Shown here piece by piece: positions 36,683-47,839 of a DNA stretch of 64,000 bases (the first letter of the stretch is position 1; each line of letters opens with the position of its first letter). The DNA is from Plectosphaerella cucumerina (taxonomy: Eukaryota; Ascomycota; Sordariomycetes; Glomerellales; Plectosphaerellaceae). Both the position numbers and the translations under genes were made by a program. Under the pieces are notes generated by a model. That model was not told the origin of the DNA and did no database searches. It saw nothing but the letters and a program-made list of their open reading frames with translations. The DNA is taken from contig JAGPXD010000001.1 in assembly GCA_020746995.1 (NCBI GenBank), positions 992,001-1,056,000 on the forward strand. The letters are read 5' to 3'.

Positions 36683-37191
36683 GCGCCTTGTCTGTTATCT
36701 TAGGTAGACTTGGAGGTCTCCGGCCGTTGGCTCAACCCGAAGGACTACACATTCCCAACTCCTCCAACTACTGTACGAGAATCGTACCAGAAGAGCCGCA
36801 ATTTTGTCCTGTCACCTTGCTCCTCGATTTTGATTAGTACGCGTTAATGCTCTTGAATCGTAAAGAGGTTTTTTAAAACAAAGAAAGAAGAATAAAATGT
36901 TTCCAGAAGAGTGAGGACACGCCGTTGAGTGCCGTTTCTGAGGCAGATCATACGTAGTGCCTACATCCACGGTACTTTCCAAATTCGGCTCTTGTAATCA
37001 TATTTTCTTAGCTTTGACCGGCTACCAGCGTGTTTCGTTTCCGATGATTTGATTGAGCGGGCAATTTTAAACCGGTCTTTACACGTACTGCATCAAACAT
37101 GACACCAAGAGAGTCCTCGAGAGGGCGGTATTGAGAGGTTCAATTCGAATCAACTATACTTTTGACATGGCCCGCTGTTCTTCTCATGGCA
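36683..37191. other. Intergenic between convergent genes, AT-richer
   Basis: The 3' flanks of the transporter and dihydroxyacetone kinase genes meet here. An A/T-rich stretch near 36865-36900 could act in polyadenylation. No gene is seen. Confidence 0.5.
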
Positions 37192-38952
37192 TCACGTCGC
37201 TTCTGCTAGCCCCTGGAAAAACTCACTGACAGCCCAAGCACCAGGATCAGGAATCTTCCCCATCCAGGAATCCTCTGATCCAACGTAGACCGATCTCCCA
37301 AAAGCAGGCTTCAGAGCCTTCGTATTTTCCGCTCCAGTTGCAGCTTCGGCGGCAGCCTGCTTGACATCCAGCGTGGTGGCTAGGCTCGTGACAAACGGCA
37401 CCAAGGCGTCCATCAGGGTCCGATCTCCAGGCCTCGCGGGAGTGTACCTGTTGAGAGTACGCAGCGCGAAGGTCAATGCTGAGGACCACATAGACATGTC
37501 TACCGGTGTCGGGTCATTGTCGTCAAGCTGGCGGAGGCCTTGGACCAGACCACTCAGGAAGATGGTGAAGATGGCGCCCGATGTTCCATCCATTGCAGTT
37601 TCCACGACTGCTTTGATGTCAGATACGAATGTGACTGCATCCAGCGTCGTTGAGGGATAAGTCAGAGCTTCGAGGATGGCCTCGGCTCCACGCTTCATTC
37701 CCGTTCCGCAATCACCATCGCCAACGATTGTGTCGTATCGAGTAACTTCTGGCTCCGCTCCAATCAGACGATGGAGGCCCGACTCGACAAGGCGTCTAGT
37801 GACGCCGGAGTCGATAGTCAGCCCGCTTGATGGCTTCAACGAGGCTGCGACATGCTCGCTGCCACTGGTAGGACCAGACTCCGCTGACCATGCTGAAGAT
37901 GGCAGAGGTGATGCCCAGCCCAGAGCCTCGGCCGGAAAGTCCAGCAATTCAAGCATGGACATCTCCTCACCGAGCCCAGTATCCTCAAGCTTGAGTAGTG
38001 TAATACTGAAACCAGGGCCGTTAAGAGAGCTTAAAAAGGGGCCGGAATAGATTCTGAGCGGACGGTGACCGTAACGGCTCTGAAGCTGGTTGACGACCTC
38101 CGTCGTGATGGCTCCAAGTTCGAGAGCCGACACACCGCCGAGATTGTTGATGAGGAGAACGACACGATCGCATGACTGGATGGATACGTAGCTTCGGTCG
38201 GGATCAGTTTGATCCAGCAGCTGCTGAAGCATCGTGTCGACTAGGTCGGGGAGTGCTTTGGTAGCCCGTATAGATCCCGGCTCGTTGTGAATCCCCATAC
38301 CAATTTCGATCTCGTTCTGGCTCAGGGCTTCTCCTAACGCGACACGTCCTGGGACGTGGACGTGACCAAGGGAAGCACCGACTGTGGCTGTGTTGGCTGC
38401 AACTTGGCGTGCTAGCTGATGAACTTCAGCTAACGAACCTCCCATCTCTGCAAGAGCGCCGCAAAGCTTCATAACAAGGACTGTTCCTGCGAGCCCTCTT
38501 CGTCCGACCTTTCCGCTCTTCTGGCGTCCAACCCCGACATCGTCGCCAACAGCGAATAGCTCAACCTCTATGTTGCCTGCACGTGCGTCCTCTGCAGCCA
38601 TGCCGAAGTTGAGAACATCGCCGGTGTAGTTCATGATGAGTATAAAGACGCCCTTGTCCGTCGGCACATGTTTGAGGCCTTGCCGGACCTGCTCAGCGGA
38701 GGGAGATGCAAATATGGTGCCGGCAACGGAAGCAGTCAGGAAGCCTTTGCCGACGTAGCCTGCAAACCCTGGCTCGTGACCGCTTCCCCCGCCTGTGACA
38801 ATAGACACCTTGCCATGGTGCTGGCTGTTGAGACGGCGATGTATGATTTTGTGATCTTTTTGGAATCCGAGAGACGGGTTGGTCGCGATGGTAGCTTGGA
38901 GCGAGTCCAAGACTAACTTGGTGGGATCGTGAATGAAATGCTTAGAGCTCAT
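37192..38952 (-). CDS. DAK1: Dihydroxyacetone kinase (586 aa, intron-less)
   Basis: One exon encodes the two-domain ATP-dependent kinase that phosphorylates dihydroxyacetone to DHAP. The N-terminal DhaK domain has TGGGSGHEPGFAGYVGKG, the NYTGDVLNFGMAAE block and EIGMGIHNEPGS, whose His matches the residue that binds substrate covalently. The C-terminal DhaL domain has the Mg-ATP motifs GDGDCGTGMKRGAEA and DGTSGAIFTIFLSG, then PGDRTLMDAL. The length is typical of fungal Dak1. I chose the ATG at 38952 (MSSKHFIHDP) because homology begins there. The frame stays open upstream for 111 codons with other ATGs, but that part looks like 5' leader. It is divergent from the SDR gene. Confidence 0.95.
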   Translation of the reverse strand: MSSKHFIHDPTKLVLDSLQATIATNPSLGFQKDHKIIHRRLNSQHHGKVSIVTGGGSGHEPGFAGYVGKGFLTASVAGTIFASPSAEQVRQGLKHVPTDKGVFILIMNYTGDVLNFGMAAEDARAGNIEVELFAVGDDVGVGRQKSGKVGRRGLAGTVLVMKLCGALAEMGGSLAEVHQLARQVAANTATVGASLGHVHVPGRVALGEALSQNEIEIGMGIHNEPGSIRATKALPDLVDTMLQQLLDQTDPDRSYVSIQSCDRVVLLINNLGGVSALELGAITTEVVNQLQSRYGHRPLRIYSGPFLSSLNGPGFSITLLKLEDTGLGEEMSMLELLDFPAEALGWASPLPSSAWSAESGPTSGSEHVAASLKPSSGLTIDSGVTRRLVESGLHRLIGAEPEVTRYDTIVGDGDCGTGMKRGAEAILEALTYPSTTLDAVTFVSDIKAVVETAMDGTSGAIFTIFLSGLVQGLRQLDDNDPTPVDMSMWSSALTFALRTLNRYTPARPGDRTLMDALVPFVTSLATTLDVKQAAAEAATGAENTKALKPAFGRSVYVGSEDSWMGKIPDPGAWAVSEFFQGLAEAT

Positions 38953-39819
38953 TTTGAAAGATGGAAACGTCGGGATGATGACAGATGGTATTCTGGACGA
39001 GTCAAACGTTTTCTGCATAGCATTGCTGCTCCAGGACACGGTATAAGATGCTTTTTGCTTGTCACCTTCATCGACTTCTCTGTATGAAACATTGTGCATC
39101 AGCCCATGGCCAAGCTTTAGCCACATACAGTATGATACGCGTGCAACAAGCTGCTTTGCTGTCGAAGCCTCAAGTCTGCTCTGCAGCCAACTGGTTCCCA
39201 CGCCTTCACATTCCTTTGATCCATGCTTGCCTTTGAGCAGACGAAGCGCCGCCGTAACGTTGACATCCAGTCCGATCTCGTCCACGAAGGCTAAGGTACC
39301 TACCTAGGCAATCATTAGTCCAGAGAGGGGCGCGCTTTTTGTCCCAAAAGGGGCAAATAGCGCGGGCGACATCGATTTCCAGTGAGGTTAGGTTCCCCAA
39401 TTCCTCCCGTCTCCACTGTACTAGTAGTGCGCCCCTGGCGTCCGTGACGTTCAGCCCAAGACTAGCAATACATGCTAGGGAGGCTCTCCATCTAAATCAG
39501 GACAAATAAGCGCTGCCCACTTCCCTAGGTTGGGGAGGAACGTCTCGTGACTCAAGTCGCGGGGGCATCAGTGGCGGACGGGCGGGATGGCTGGACTGAC
39601 TGCCCGGTTAGCTGACTTCAAGTGATCAAGCGGTGCTTCGAGCTCGCGGGACTCGGAGGCCCGGGAGCAGGTGAGGGGGGCTGTGTTCAAGTTGTGCTCC
39701 AAGCCGCGCCGTGCGGGAAGGTTTATAGCATCAGATCCCCAGGAACCGCAATGCGATAAGGCTACTTCTCCAACAAACAATCGTTCGACTCTTCTCATCC
39801 TGATCTTCTCGAGTAAGCT
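38953..39819. promoter_or_regulatory. Divergent promoter region between dihydroxyacetone kinase and SDR genes
   Basis: These 867 bases separate two start codons facing away from each other. A TTTATA element lies about 100 bp before the SDR start. I did not find the paired CCG/CGG motif seen in the other divergent promoter. Confidence 0.45.
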
Positions 39820-40789
39820 ATGGCGTTCTTCGTGGAAGGCAAGACAGCTGTGGTCACCGGAGCTGGCTCTGGCATCTGCTTCTCTTTCGCAAAACTGCTC
39901 CTCCAGCGAAAATGCAATGTCGTTCTGGCAGACCTTCTGTTGAGGCCCGAGGCCGAGCGTCTTCTCCAGGATTTTTCATCACCAGGGGCCAGAGCAAGAG
40001 CAGTGTTCCAGAAGACCGACGTCACCAAGTGGGATCAGCTTGACCGTGCTCTCGAAGTAGCGAAGAAGGAGTTTGGCGGGTTCGACATTGTCTGCCCAGG
40101 TGCTGGTGTCTACGAGCCGGTAAGCATTTTCTCTCCCCTCCATTCCCGTGCACCTTTGTACACCTAGTATCTGACCTCGGTCTTAGCTCTTTTCTAATTT
40201 CTGGCACCCTCCCGGATCGCTTCCGTCTAAAGACGCCGCCAACAACAACCGATACGCCAGTCTCGACATCAATCTTGTCCACCCCATCTACGCAACCCAA
40301 CAAGCCATCACGCACTTCATTCAGCGTGGCAAGCCCGGCGCCGTCGTCCACGTCTCCTCCATCGCCGCCCAAAGGCCCGTGCTCACGGCGCCCCTCTACG
40401 TCGCGGCCAAGAGCGGTATCTCCAACTTCATCCGCTCCCTTGCGGAGCTGGAGAAGCCGCCCCGGCCGAACCTGCCCAGCATCCGCGTCAATGGCGTTGC
40501 GCCGGGCGTCATCAAGACGCCGCTGTGGACGGAGAACCCCGAGAAGCTGCGGTGGATCGACACTGTCAAGGACGTCTGGGTCGAGCCTGAGGAGGTGGCC
40601 GAGGCGATGCTGGCCCTCGTCGAGAAGGAGGAGTATGTCGGAGGCACGGTGCTAGAGGTTGGGAAGGGCCAGATGCGGCAGGTGGAGGTCCTGAATGACG
40701 CCGGGCCAACAGGAGCTGGGCACACGGTGGGTAATGCTGCCAAGGGAGCGGACGAGGTGTGGGAGAATCTTTCCGCTCGCTCGGTTTGA
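39820..40789 (+). CDS. Short-chain dehydrogenase/reductase, 15-PGDH-like (300 aa, 2 exons)
   Basis: Exon 1 is 39820-40119 and exon 2 is 40187-40789. The intron is GTAAGC...TTAG, phase 0. The cofactor motif reads TGAGSGIC, where the last Gly of the usual TGxxxGxG is Cys. ADLLLRPEAE supplies the acidic residue that normally selects NAD(H). The catalytic pair is Ser in HVSSIAAQ and YVAAK. The usual NNAG is replaced by CPGAG. NGVAPGVIKTPLW matches the SDR post-catalytic strand. It is a cytosolic oxidoreductase of unknown alcohol/ketone substrate. Position next to dihydroxyacetone kinase suggests a role in polyol or hydroxy-ketone metabolism, as inference. Confidence 0.9.
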
Positions 40790-41366
40790 TGGATAGAAGC
40801 GAGTTGGGAGATGACACTTGGCTGGAGAATCACATACTGTAGCTGTGTAACTTCTATTGTTTGCAGACTCCCATGGTTAAAGATGTCACGAGTCAACGAT
40901 TCGACTTTGGTGCCGAACATTGCCGCAATGCGTCCCTCCGCAGCTGTCACTCTGGCCTCCCGTCCACTGCCTCAATGGATCCGAGGCAGCCCGAGGCTAG
41001 AATCACGGCGTGACTGCTGATCACATCACACGGTGTACCTACTAGTACTAGTAGTAAGGTACTGGTAGGCTACATGGCACGAGAGGGCGGCACGCGGGGA
41101 CTCAGACGCGGGGAACTTAGTAGTAGAAGTGCGGGGCACAGGGGCGAGCACTTGGGGCGCTACGGGCTACTGGTCCTAGTAGTAGGGATTACCCTTAGGC
41201 CGGCGGGGGCACCTCATATTAAATGGCCACCTCAGCCGCGCTCCAGCTCACGACGGGACGGTTTCATGGTTGTCGTCACTGGATGCTCGCCTCTATTGCT
41301 GCCAGCACCATTGCCCCCTCAAGTCACCCGAGCAAGCGTATTTGACAACCGGTGCTCAGCGCACTC
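40790..41366. other. Intergenic upstream of the Zn2Cys6 regulator, with TAG/TAC-rich simple repeats
   Basis: Several short runs of (TAG)n and ACTAGTACTAGTAGTA-like sequence occur between 41039 and 41186, together with a repeated ACGCGGGGA. It is low-complexity promoter DNA with no gene seen. Confidence 0.5.
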
Positions 41367-43806
41367 ATGGAACAGTCTTTGAACAGATCCAGGAGGTCGC
41401 GGGCAGGATGGTCAGTCAGGCTTCTCCCCGAGTGCGAGGCCTCCTCCACCATGGCACTAACTCCTCGAAAGCTCTCAATGCCGTCGCCTCAGAATCAAGT
41501 GCGACGAGCAATACCCACGGTGCCAGCAATGCAAAAAGCGAAACCGCGTGTGCAATCTCGCCGAATCTCGATTCCGCACCTACGACCCCCCGAACGAGAC
41601 GGCCTTCCAGCGACCTGGTCGACCCGACTCCCATGATGACCGGTCTGCGCTTCTGCAGTCGATCACATTGAGCTCCAGGACGGGTTCGAACGACTCCGAG
41701 TCGCACTTTGCAGCACCATCGAATCTATCGGCGCCTGACGTGCACTTTCCAGACTCGCCCTCCGTCTCTGTGCTGGGTACGACATCAAGCCGCTGTCATG
41801 GCCGGTCTGATGAGTTCGACGGCGTGCTGGGTCAGCGGCAAGTTCGGCTGACGCCCTTGTCGAATGAGGACCAACGTATCGCATCAATTGATAATCCCAT
41901 GGTGGACGATGAAGCCCACGAAGGAGCGACATCGGGAGACGATACATCGTCAGTGTCGAGGGAGCCTCAAGCACATGCAGCGACACCTGGCCAGGGGATT
42001 TACGTCCCCCCAGCGGAAGAAGCATCGACCACCGGGGTGTCGCATCAGCACGAATCTGGTTGCCCAGGAACAAGCCATGGGTCGATTGACCAGGCAACTC
42101 CATCATATGTTCTCTCCGCCGGCCGTGGTCCCGATGTCAGCATCAGAAACGGGCTGGAGACGACCGAAGAGAGGGCCTTCTTGTTGCGTCATTTCGCTAC
42201 CACTACTGGAAAATGGTGAGCACAGCCGGCAGCCTTTGGAAGGGTACAGCTAACGCTTTGGCGGCAGGATGGATCTATTTGATCTGGACTGCTTTTACAG
42301 TCGTCAGGTACCCATACTCGCGCTGTATAGCCCACTAATCATGTTTTCTGCCTGCGCATTTTCAGCACGACAGCTCAGCCTGACGCCAGGGCCGCGACGG
42401 CGGCGAGACTCACACCACTGCTCTTACCTGTATGCCAAAAGGCAGGAGCAGGCTACGCATCAACGGGACTACACTTGGATCGCAGAGGCCTACTACGACG
42501 CCGCCATAACCCTCCTCCGACAGCACATATCAGATTTTACCTCCCCGGAACTCAACCCCTCGTCAGTTGCTGCTGCACAAGAGTCCGAGGCGGCTAACGT
42601 GGCCTCTTTCGACATGTCCTCGCCCACTCTACATAAGAAGGACTTCTCGCGTGCCATACTGCACGACGACATTGTGATAGCCGTCATGATCCTCAGCAAC
42701 TACGAATTTCTCGGAGGAGCTGCGCCGAAATGGTCTGACCACCTTGACGGTACCAGATCCTTTCTACGTCTGTCGGATGAGGCTGGGCTTCTGGATTTTG
42801 CGCCGCCCTCGCCGATGTCTGACTCTGCCCCCGGCCATCTGCGACATCTGCGGCCCTGCTTCTGGAACTTTGCTCGGCAGGATATGCTCTCTGCTTGTGA
42901 GAAACCCCCTTTCACGGCTTATAGATAAGCGCTGACGATGGACAAGTGATTAATGGAAAGAAGACGCGGCTAGAGATTGATGACGTTACTATGTGGCAGC
43001 GGATGGGCTTGGATCTGGACGCAGACGGCCGGTTGAGAGACACGTCGCTGTTGACTCAGAACCCTGCCAGCGCGAATCGGGTCGATATGATATCGAACAC
43101 CTTGATTTGGATGCTAGGAAAGCTGGTAAATTTGGTGGCAACATGTCACGAGGAGATGGAGACCGACTCGGCGGACCCGGCAGACACAAACACTTCATCC
43201 GAGAGAGGCTCGTTCCTGGACAGGTGGCTTGCACTGACGCACGAGCTCCAAGCGTGGCACGACGCCCTGCCACCGCTCTTCCGGCCCTGCACACGCGTCC
43301 TGTTACCGCAAAGGACCGCACGTCGCGGCATCGACCGCCAGCTCAGAACCAAGCCGCTGATCGACCACGAGACGTGGCACAGCGACAGCATGTGCGCCTC
43401 GACGATGCAGTCCTGGCACATGTCGCAGATCATGCTCCTCCTCTACAAGCCGCCGAGCGTCTCGGTGCGACAGCTGCCCTGGATTCCAAAGACGCAGCCC
43501 CTGAACAGGTTTCCGGATACTCTGGCAGACCTCAATCAGATGAACGACATGCTGCAGTATCACGCCGTCGAGATCTGCGCCATCGCGCTGTCACGTCCGG
43601 AGGAGGCGACGCGCATCCACATGCTGCAGCCGCTATACATGGCTGGCCGGTGCCTAACAGATGTGTCTGATCGCGGGACGGTTGTGAGGCTGATTGACGG
43701 CATCGAGGATGAGCTCGGATGGCACGCGAAGTACAGAGCGGACGCGCTTCTGGCCGAGTGGGACACGGACAGAGACACCCTCGAGTATTACGACGAGACA
43801 GCCTAG
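41367..43806 (+). CDS. Zn(II)2Cys6 fungal transcription factor (758 aa, 4 exons)
   Basis: Exons are 41367-41410, 41472-42215, 42268-42896 and 42947-43806. The first exon is only 44 nt. Its intron (GTCAGT...AAAG, with branch CTAAC) restores the first Cys of the binuclear cluster, giving GCSQCRRLRIKCDEQ followed by CQQCKKRNRVC, a perfect C-x2-C-x6-C-x5-C-x2-C-x6-C. A Ser/Asp-rich linker follows. The fungal-specific middle region contains MDLFDLDCFYS, FSACAFSARQLS and CFWNFARQDMLSALI, the last formed across the third intron. A conventional acidic tail closes it. It is a nuclear regulator, possibly of the neighbouring transporter, kinase and oxidoreductase genes, as judged only by proximity. Confidence 0.92.
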
Positions 43807-43952
43807 ACACACACAACCCAGCATGTCGTTCCCACCGCGACGAACAACAGCCCAATCTTTCGGCTTATGCGTGCTCTCTCCTACCCATCCACCGATACTG
43901 CGGCCGCGACCTCTCCCACTACCAACGGACTCATGACGAGTCCGCGCAGTGA

Positions 43953-44770
43953 GGCGTCGACGTCTACGTGCCCCTCGAAGAGACGGAGACTGTGAAGGAG
44001 ATCTGGATCAGACGCTGCCCGGATCAGATCAGGTACCCGATTCTGCAGGCACGCACCCCAGGCACGCACCCCCTCCCTCCCCCGGCTCCCAAGATTCCTC
44101 AACTTTCACGAGCACCCGCAACTTGTCACCAGTCATGCCCGCACCATCATTGTCGGCCCGCAGCTGAAACGGCTGCAAGAAAGAAGCGAACACAGCATGA
44201 AGTTGCCGGCCAAGAAATGCTCTCGTTTCTTCGCGGACACGGGTCCCGACGGCATGACCATGATGATCGCCTTTGAGAACCCCCGCCCAAAGCAACCGTC
44301 CTCGAGAGAAACCGCCGAGGCATCTCCCGTTATCGCCGTATCCTGACATCGTTGATAGAGAGGACCTTGTGTACACGTGCGCCGATCTCGAAGGGACAGG
44401 CGCAGTTCAACCTTGTTCTGGGGAGTTGGGAGGTGTGTCCGGGCTGATACTGCACGACCGAGACGGCCGACGGTTCTGCGTTGGTGAGGTTCACCTGGGG
44501 CGAATGGAGGCTGCGCTCGAGGTTGGCACCGCGTCTGGCATGTCGTTCTACTTCTCCGAGTTTGAAGGAGGGTACCCGTACGTGCAACGCATAGAGATGA
44601 TGGGGCAAGATGGCGACGGCGACGGCGACAACGGCATCGACAGAGACGGCACCCTCACAGTGCAGTGGTCCGGCTTGTTGGAGTGGTGGGTGTCGGAGAC
44701 GCGGTGTAAGCTCTATTATCATGAGCAGACGAGCCCAACTCTTGTTTCTATGTCCAGCGACGAGAATTAG
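43953..44770 (+). pseudogene. Remnant of a fungal hypothetical protein, frame-disrupted and lacking its N-terminus
   Basis: Coding-like sequence continues across three frames. Frame one (from 43953, directly after a TGA) gives VDVYVPLEETETVKEIWIRR. Frame two (about 44133-44340) gives ARTIIVGPQLKRLQE and KCSRFFADTGPDGMTMM. Frame three (to the TAG at 44768-44770) gives GLILHDRDGRRFCVGEVHLG and VQWSGLLEWWVSETRCK. From memory, these correspond in order to conserved blocks of the C-terminal half of an uncharacterised Pezizomycotina protein family. A GT-AG intron (44033-44132) could explain the first switch. I find no intron for the second, and there is no start codon. I therefore call it a decayed, truncated copy. 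Confidence 0.6.
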
Positions 44771-44825
44771 TCGCTCAAGGAGCTTACATCTACGCTCTGG
44801 CTTCAAAGAGAAGGAGTGCTTCTAG

Positions 44826-45206
44826 GCTGCAGGAGTCACCGTACACAAAACCAAAAAGACATACAACACCGGGTATTCGCTGGTCGTCACCGACCCAACT
44901 ACTGATCCAGCCCTCATTGGTTTGACTAAAGGAGAGCGGACGGGATCCCGTATTTTCCAATGGGTGTGGTCGTATGTGCTAGGAGGGGGCTGGACGGCGG
45001 GTCATGCCAGTTGGAGGTCAAGCGGTGAGGGTGTCGCGATCGTATATATTCCGAGCCACAGCCCTAGAATCGAGGGCATCAATCAAGGTCTCACGGCCTC
45101 TAAAGTCACTCTATTGAGGTTTGCCTTACTGCGCTGGAGGAATGGAACGCGTTGGGACCTGACGGGCAGGTCTTCCGACGACACGCCTTTCATCAACGGG
45201 CTCTAG
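44826..45206 (+). pseudogene. Unrecognised coding-like fragment without start codon
   Basis: An open stretch of 126 codons lies between a TAG at 44823 and a TAG at 45204. It has protein-like composition (HKTKKTYNTGYSLVVTDP, then GLTKGERTGSRIFQWVW) but no ATG near its beginning. A CTGCAG just upstream could be a splice acceptor, so it may be an orphan exon. I do not recognise the family. It may belong with the following GPI-type tail or be chance. Confidence 0.3.
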
Positions 45207-45482
45207 CGTTGAGCAAGCTATACCTCACTTCCCGGGGAAACCACCGCGTCGAGAGACCCTCCCAAGTCCATGACAGTCAGTTATAATGACGCGAGAGCGC
45301 GGGAGCGATGTGAGAAGTTGGGTAACGCCTGGCAATAAGCTTTCCTAATTCCTTTTAACCTGGAGATCGAGGTACAGTGTCAGAAAGTGCGAATAAAACA
45401 GTAAAACACTGTATGGTCAATCCATCTCGGTTTCCGGATGTTTGGAAAACTTGACCCTCATATCTCAACGAATATCAATTAT

Positions 45483-46120
45483 GAAGCTCCGGGAGCTCGT
45501 TTCTGAGTCGCGAGTCGACGTCTGTCGTGGTAGCGACGTCTATCATGGCGATCGAGCCGACCTCTGTTGCAGGCGAGCCGACGCAACAGACATCGCTCGT
45601 GACTGCATCGTGGGAGACGTCTGGGTCCGGGGACGGAGAGCCTGCTCCAGAGCCAACGCAGAATACTGCCGAGTCATTCCTCACCAGGACAGGAACGGCA
45701 CCTGCTCAGATGACACCCACGCAGATCGAAGGGGAGCCTGGATCGACGTCGGCCGACGGAGACGACGCTGCCGAGTCTGCCGGTCCGGGCGAATCCGCCT
45801 CAGAGTCTGTCCCCAGCCCTGGCGACTCGACCGGCTCGGGGGATTCTGCTGTGGTCGATGATCCGACGTCTGCATCCCTGGGCACCACCACGGGGTCGGA
45901 CAGCACTCCGTTTCCTTCATCCGCGACAACGGCCACCGAGGACGGCGTCGCGCCTGAAATCACTTCCGACGAGACGGCTCCTCTCCAGAGCGAGGCTGTC
46001 GGGGTACTGCCGACAGCCGCGACACCTTCATTCGCCACAGGTGCCTCGTCCGGCCTTGACATCCAGGCCCTCTGGATGCTTCTATTCGCGTCAATCGTTA
46101 CTGCCGCCATCGTGCACTAG
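45483..46120 (+). pseudogene. Ser/Thr/Pro-rich tail with GPI-anchor-like C-terminus, apparently 5' truncated
   Basis: The frame opens right after a TGA and runs 211 codons to TAG. It is rich in Ser, Thr, Asp, Glu, Gly and Pro. It ends in a small-residue site (GASSGLD) followed by a hydrophobic tail (ALWMLLFASIVTAAIVH), the layout of a GPI attachment signal on fungal cell-wall proteins. There is no signal peptide and no upstream exon that I can join to it. A GPI protein without a secretion signal cannot work, so I read this as the 3' end of a broken surface-protein gene. An intact short gene starting at the ATG at 45545 is less likely. Confidence 0.45.
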
Positions 46121-46477
46121 GCTTTACTGGAGCGCGTGCAAGTGAGCAGCAGCAGTGCACAAAAATCGGGCTAGGTATTCGAGTAGATCCAATTCATTAA
46201 TCGCGCGCGTACTGCGCAACCTAATCAAGTTTATCCCCTAGCTCCACCCCACGGCTGTCGCGATGCGAATACTAGGAAGTCGCTGAGATCGTGCGCAAGG
46301 TTGTGTCCCATGCCCCCCCCCGCCGTGCCCTCCGTCAACTGCTTCTAGCTCGACCTCGAGATCATGCGGCATGCTTCGCCTGGTGTCCCAGCGGACACAA
46401 CTCTGGAGCGAGCCGCTCGCGGCCAGGCTGGTTGCCACGGATGCGCAACCGGTAGTGTCAGATGTGTAGCAAGCCGG

Positions 46478-47405
46478 GGCGAGATACCTGCCGTGCACGA
46501 GCCCTGCCAGGGGACTCGAAACCGAACTCCCCGAACCAGTTGACGATGTCCTCCAGCTCGTCGTCAGACCGGCGCATGGGTTCTGTGCTGCCCGAGTATA
46601 AGTCGCCGGCACCTCCGAGTATAGCGACCTGGAAGGCTGTCTAATCCAGCGTCTTGTCTGGCATGATGCTTGTGTTCACCAAGGAGCCGGACTTGGGGAC
46701 GTTGATGCGGCCGTGACGGAACGTTAGCATGTTCATGGTGTATGGCGTCGAGTGTAAGAGTATGGCATCGTCGTTCGTAGACGGCGCGAAACAGCTCGCG
46801 AGTGCACCTCGGCTTGCTCCCAGTGCTTGAGGGGGGAGGGGCGGCGGCACCGGAGCGCTGGCAACGGCCTCAGGCGGTGCGTCGGCGTCAGTGAGGGAGG
46901 CCACCGACACTTGGTCTGCCGCCGGGGCAGTCCCGACGCCAGAAGACAGAATCCGCCTTGAAAGGTTCTGCAGATGGAACGGATCCACTGGTGTCTGGCT
47001 GCTCTCCTCGGCATCTGACGTTGGCGGTGTATTGCTGGGCCTGAGTCCGCGGCACCAGGGCTGCCCGCTGCCACGGCGTGCCGAGGCAAGTCGACGGAGC
47101 GAGGGCACAATCTCGTCGGCCTCGATCTTCCCCAGTACATGGTATTTGATTGTTCTTGTAATGCAAGAAAGACGTGAAGATGCATGTCTCGTCGACCGCG
47201 GTGACCTCGACGTAGTGGCTGGAGGCATGGTGGCCGGGGTAGGCAATATGGAAGATGGGCTTTCCCCCCTCTTCTCTGACGTGGAGGGTTGAGTGACAAT
47301 GGCCTAAGGGAAGCACACTAGCCCTGGTCTCTTCGCGGCATGGCGTGAAGAAGCGCAGTCACATACTGAGAATAGAACCACTTATGGACCGTGGACGCCA
47401 CAACT
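46478..47405 (-). pseudogene. Frame-disrupted remnant of an unidentified protein gene
   Basis: Reading down the minus strand, protein-like sequence jumps frame. ASTVHKWFYSQYVTALLHAMP starts near 47405 and ends at TAG. A second frame then gives LPLGHCHSTLHVREEGGKP and HIAYPGHHASSHYVEVTAVDE with FTSFLHYKNN. A third frame takes over near 47150 as IKYHVLGKIEADEIVPSLRRL. That runs to a TAG at 46641-46643, after which the same frame continues with FQVAILGGAGDLYSGS and DELEDIVNWFGEFGFES. None of the switches has a good intron. I cannot name the family. At least two frameshifts and a stop mark it as dead. Confidence 0.6.
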
Positions 47406-47695
47406 TAACACTAGTTCGGGCCTTGCACAGCCGGCTACCCACCAACCGGGATTCAGAGTGCCTTTGATCTGGTGGCCCTCTGCCACCTTTAGACGGGCTG
47501 GACCCTCTTCTAGGAATAGGGTTCAGGCCTCCAGTCCCGATCAGTAATTTGGATTCAGGGCTAAGGCACCTCCGCAGCACATTGCTCCCTGTGCACTGCC
47601 CCGACTTGACAGGCACTGCCCATAGGGCTGCAGCACAGCCAAGCCTTTCGGCCATGATGGCTTCATCAGGAGGTAATTCTGGGTGGCTTTGGAAC

Positions 47696-47701
47696 TATAA
47701 A
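47696..47701 (+). promoter_or_regulatory. TATA box of the But2-like gene
   Basis: TATAAA lies 144 bp upstream of the start codon at 47840, followed by a CT- and CATCAT-rich leader. That leader is a common layout for strongly or conditionally expressed fungal secreted-protein genes. Confidence 0.5.
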
Positions 47702-47839
47702 GTAACGTTGATCCTCTGCTCATTGCTTTCGCCTTACCATTCTCATCGTCATCATTCACATCAGCATCCCAGCATCATTCCATCATCATAGCATTCAATC
47801 ATCGGCATTCTCATACACTTCCGTCTTCACACCGGCATC

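Noticed and set aside
31620..43806. Secondary-metabolite biosynthetic cluster
   Set aside because: No polyketide synthase, NRPS, terpene cyclase or prenyltransferase is present. Only tailoring-type and catabolic genes occur.
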